In this document: piece after piece, positions 4,633 through 5,390 of the stretch | How the letters are laid out: every line of letters begins with the position of its first letter | Position numbering within the stretch: position 1 is the first letter of the stretch | Assembly (NCBI GenBank): GCA_022572825.1 | Contig: JACZVE010000248.1 | Location: 1-5,390 of the forward strand | From: SAR324 cluster bacterium | Lineage (GTDB): Bacteria; SAR324; JACQKK01 | Direction of reading: 5' to 3' | DNA: 5,390 bases | Program-made: the position numbers and the translations under genes | The notes under the pieces: model-generated | The model's database searches: none | Told to the model about the DNA's origin: nothing | Seen by the model: the letters and a program-made list of their open reading frames with translations, nothing else

Positions 4633-5331
4633 ATGCAATCGCCCCTGGAACTGCCCCTGAAAGGCTCCGATGGCGCGGCGCTGTTGCAGCCCACGCCCTT
4701 CATCGAAAGTGCCGCCCCGGAGGTGGTGCGCTTCGCCCGCGAAACGGTGAGCGACGCGACGGACGATGTGGAACGGGGCGTCATGCTGTACCACGCGGTG
4801 CGCGACGAGATCCGCTACGACCCCTATCGCATAACGCTCAGCGAGGACTGCTTTCGTGCCACCACCGTGCTGCGGGAGCGGGCTGCCTTCTGCATCCCCA
4901 AGGCCATTCTGCTGGCCGCCGCGGCGCGGGCGGTTGGCATACCCAGTGCGCTGGGCTTCGCGGACGTGAAGAATCACCTCACGACGCGCAAGCTGCGCGA
5001 AGCGATGGGCAGCGACGTGTTCGTCTACCATGGCTACACGGTGTTGAAGCTGGGCGGCAAGTGGGTGAAGGCCACGCCGGCGTTCAACCTGAGCCTGTGC
5101 CAGCGCTTCGGTGTGCGGCCGCTGGAATTCGACGGCAAGTCCGATGCCCTGCTGCATCCCTATGATGCCCAAAACCGCAAGCATATGGAGTATCTGAACG
5201 AACGGGGCCTGTTCGCCGATTTTCCATTCCAGGAGATCGTCACCACCTTCCGCTCGTACTATGCTGGCTACTTTGACAGGAATCTGGAAAGCGGCGATAA
5301 GTTCGAGGACGAGACCCCGGTGAACTGTTGA
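4633..5331 (+). CDS. Transglutaminase-like (cysteine protease fold) domain protein
   Basis: The 232-residue protein has the Transglut_core layout. A helical N-terminus ends in VRDEIRYDPYR (56-66). Then RERAAFCIPKAILLAAAARAVGIPSALGFADV carries the probable nucleophile Cys87 at the start of the core helix. His133 follows in YHGYTVLKLGGKW. The third triad position after GGKWVKA, where W-V-x-x-Asp is usual, is Thr148 (ATPAFN). The tail NLSLCQRFGVRPLEFDGKSDALLHPYD and HMEYLNERG is typical of a bacterial subgroup without a known substrate. There is no signal peptide or membrane segment, so it should be cytoplasmic. GGAGA at 4622-4626, six bases before ATG 4633, fixes the start. It stands alone behind its own promoter. 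Peptidase, amidase or acyl-transfer activity on peptides are all possible; I do not assign one. Confidence 0.85.
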   Translation: MQSPLELPLKGSDGAALLQPTPFIESAAPEVVRFARETVSDATDDVERGVMLYHAVRDEIRYDPYRITLSEDCFRATTVLRERAAFCIPKAILLAAAARAVGIPSALGFADVKNHLTTRKLREAMGSDVFVYHGYTVLKLGGKWVKATPAFNLSLCQRFGVRPLEFDGKSDALLHPYDAQNRKHMEYLNERGLFADFPFQEIVTTFRSYYAGYFDRNLESGDKFEDETPVNC

Positions 5332-5390
5332 AGCGAAGATTGCCCGGCTGATCGTCTCCCACCCGTACCGGTCGCGGTCCTGACTCCGGC
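5332..5390. other. Short 3' end with no recognisable feature
   Basis: These 59 bases after the transglutaminase-like stop show no start with a ribosome site, no terminator with a T-run and no family-like peptide in either direction. Confidence 0.5.

Noticed and set aside
4528..5184. 218-codon frame on the minus strand
   Set aside because: Antisense shadow of the transglutaminase-like gene, which has a good ribosome site and catalytic motifs.
1..5390. Insertion sequence, CRISPR array, tRNA or rRNA genes
   Set aside because: I see no transposase-like protein, no terminal inverted repeats with target duplication, no regularly spaced repeats and no cloverleaf. The only repeats are the short ones listed.

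Overview
The window is GC-rich throughout, with long open shadow frames opposite every real gene. This fits a high-GC bacterium. A menaquinone-type prenyltransferase, surface-polysaccharide gene fragments and a toxin-antitoxin pair suggest a Gram-negative, probably environmental genome. Nothing here fixes the phylum.

Left part (1-1020): this stretch is a mosaic of three broken genes. A 5' stub of a WbpG/PseA-type N-acetyl sugar amidotransferase reads rightward (about 43-120). It runs head-on into the middle of a sulfotransferase reading leftward (about 100-375). The sulfotransferase is in turn fused in frame to the first ~214 residues of a MenA-like UbiA prenyltransferase (about 376-1020, leftward). 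The two leftward pieces plus an antisense tail form one uninterrupted 333-codon frame. I read this as a double recombination junction or an amplification/assembly chimera, not a functional fusion enzyme.

Middle (1021-2136): a 303-base gap holds the menA upstream region, a possible remnant of an XRE-type HTH gene, and a promoter with a small palindromic operator. Next is a compact AbrB/MazE-type antitoxin plus Fic/Doc death-on-curing toxin operon whose genes overlap by ATGA. A 190-base spacer then carries a promoter-like or terminator-like GC hairpin.

Right part (2137-5331): a 698-aa bifunctional class II aldolase/short-chain dehydrogenase of the rhamnulose-1-phosphate aldolase/lactaldehyde dehydrogenase type is followed by a 399-base gap and a 232-aa transglutaminase-like protein with its own sigma70-like promoter. 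The gap is the most interesting non-coding part. It has a 13-bp direct repeat whose second copy fits the GG-N10-GC sigma54 pattern. Downstream is a foldable segment with several GGA motifs, one matching the CsrA core CAAGGATG in a hairpin loop. It ends in a strong intrinsic terminator. I propose it as a candidate CsrA/RsmA-binding small RNA.

The right-hand genes look like independent units. The only clear operon is the toxin-antitoxin pair. The last 59 bases (5332-5390) show nothing I can name.
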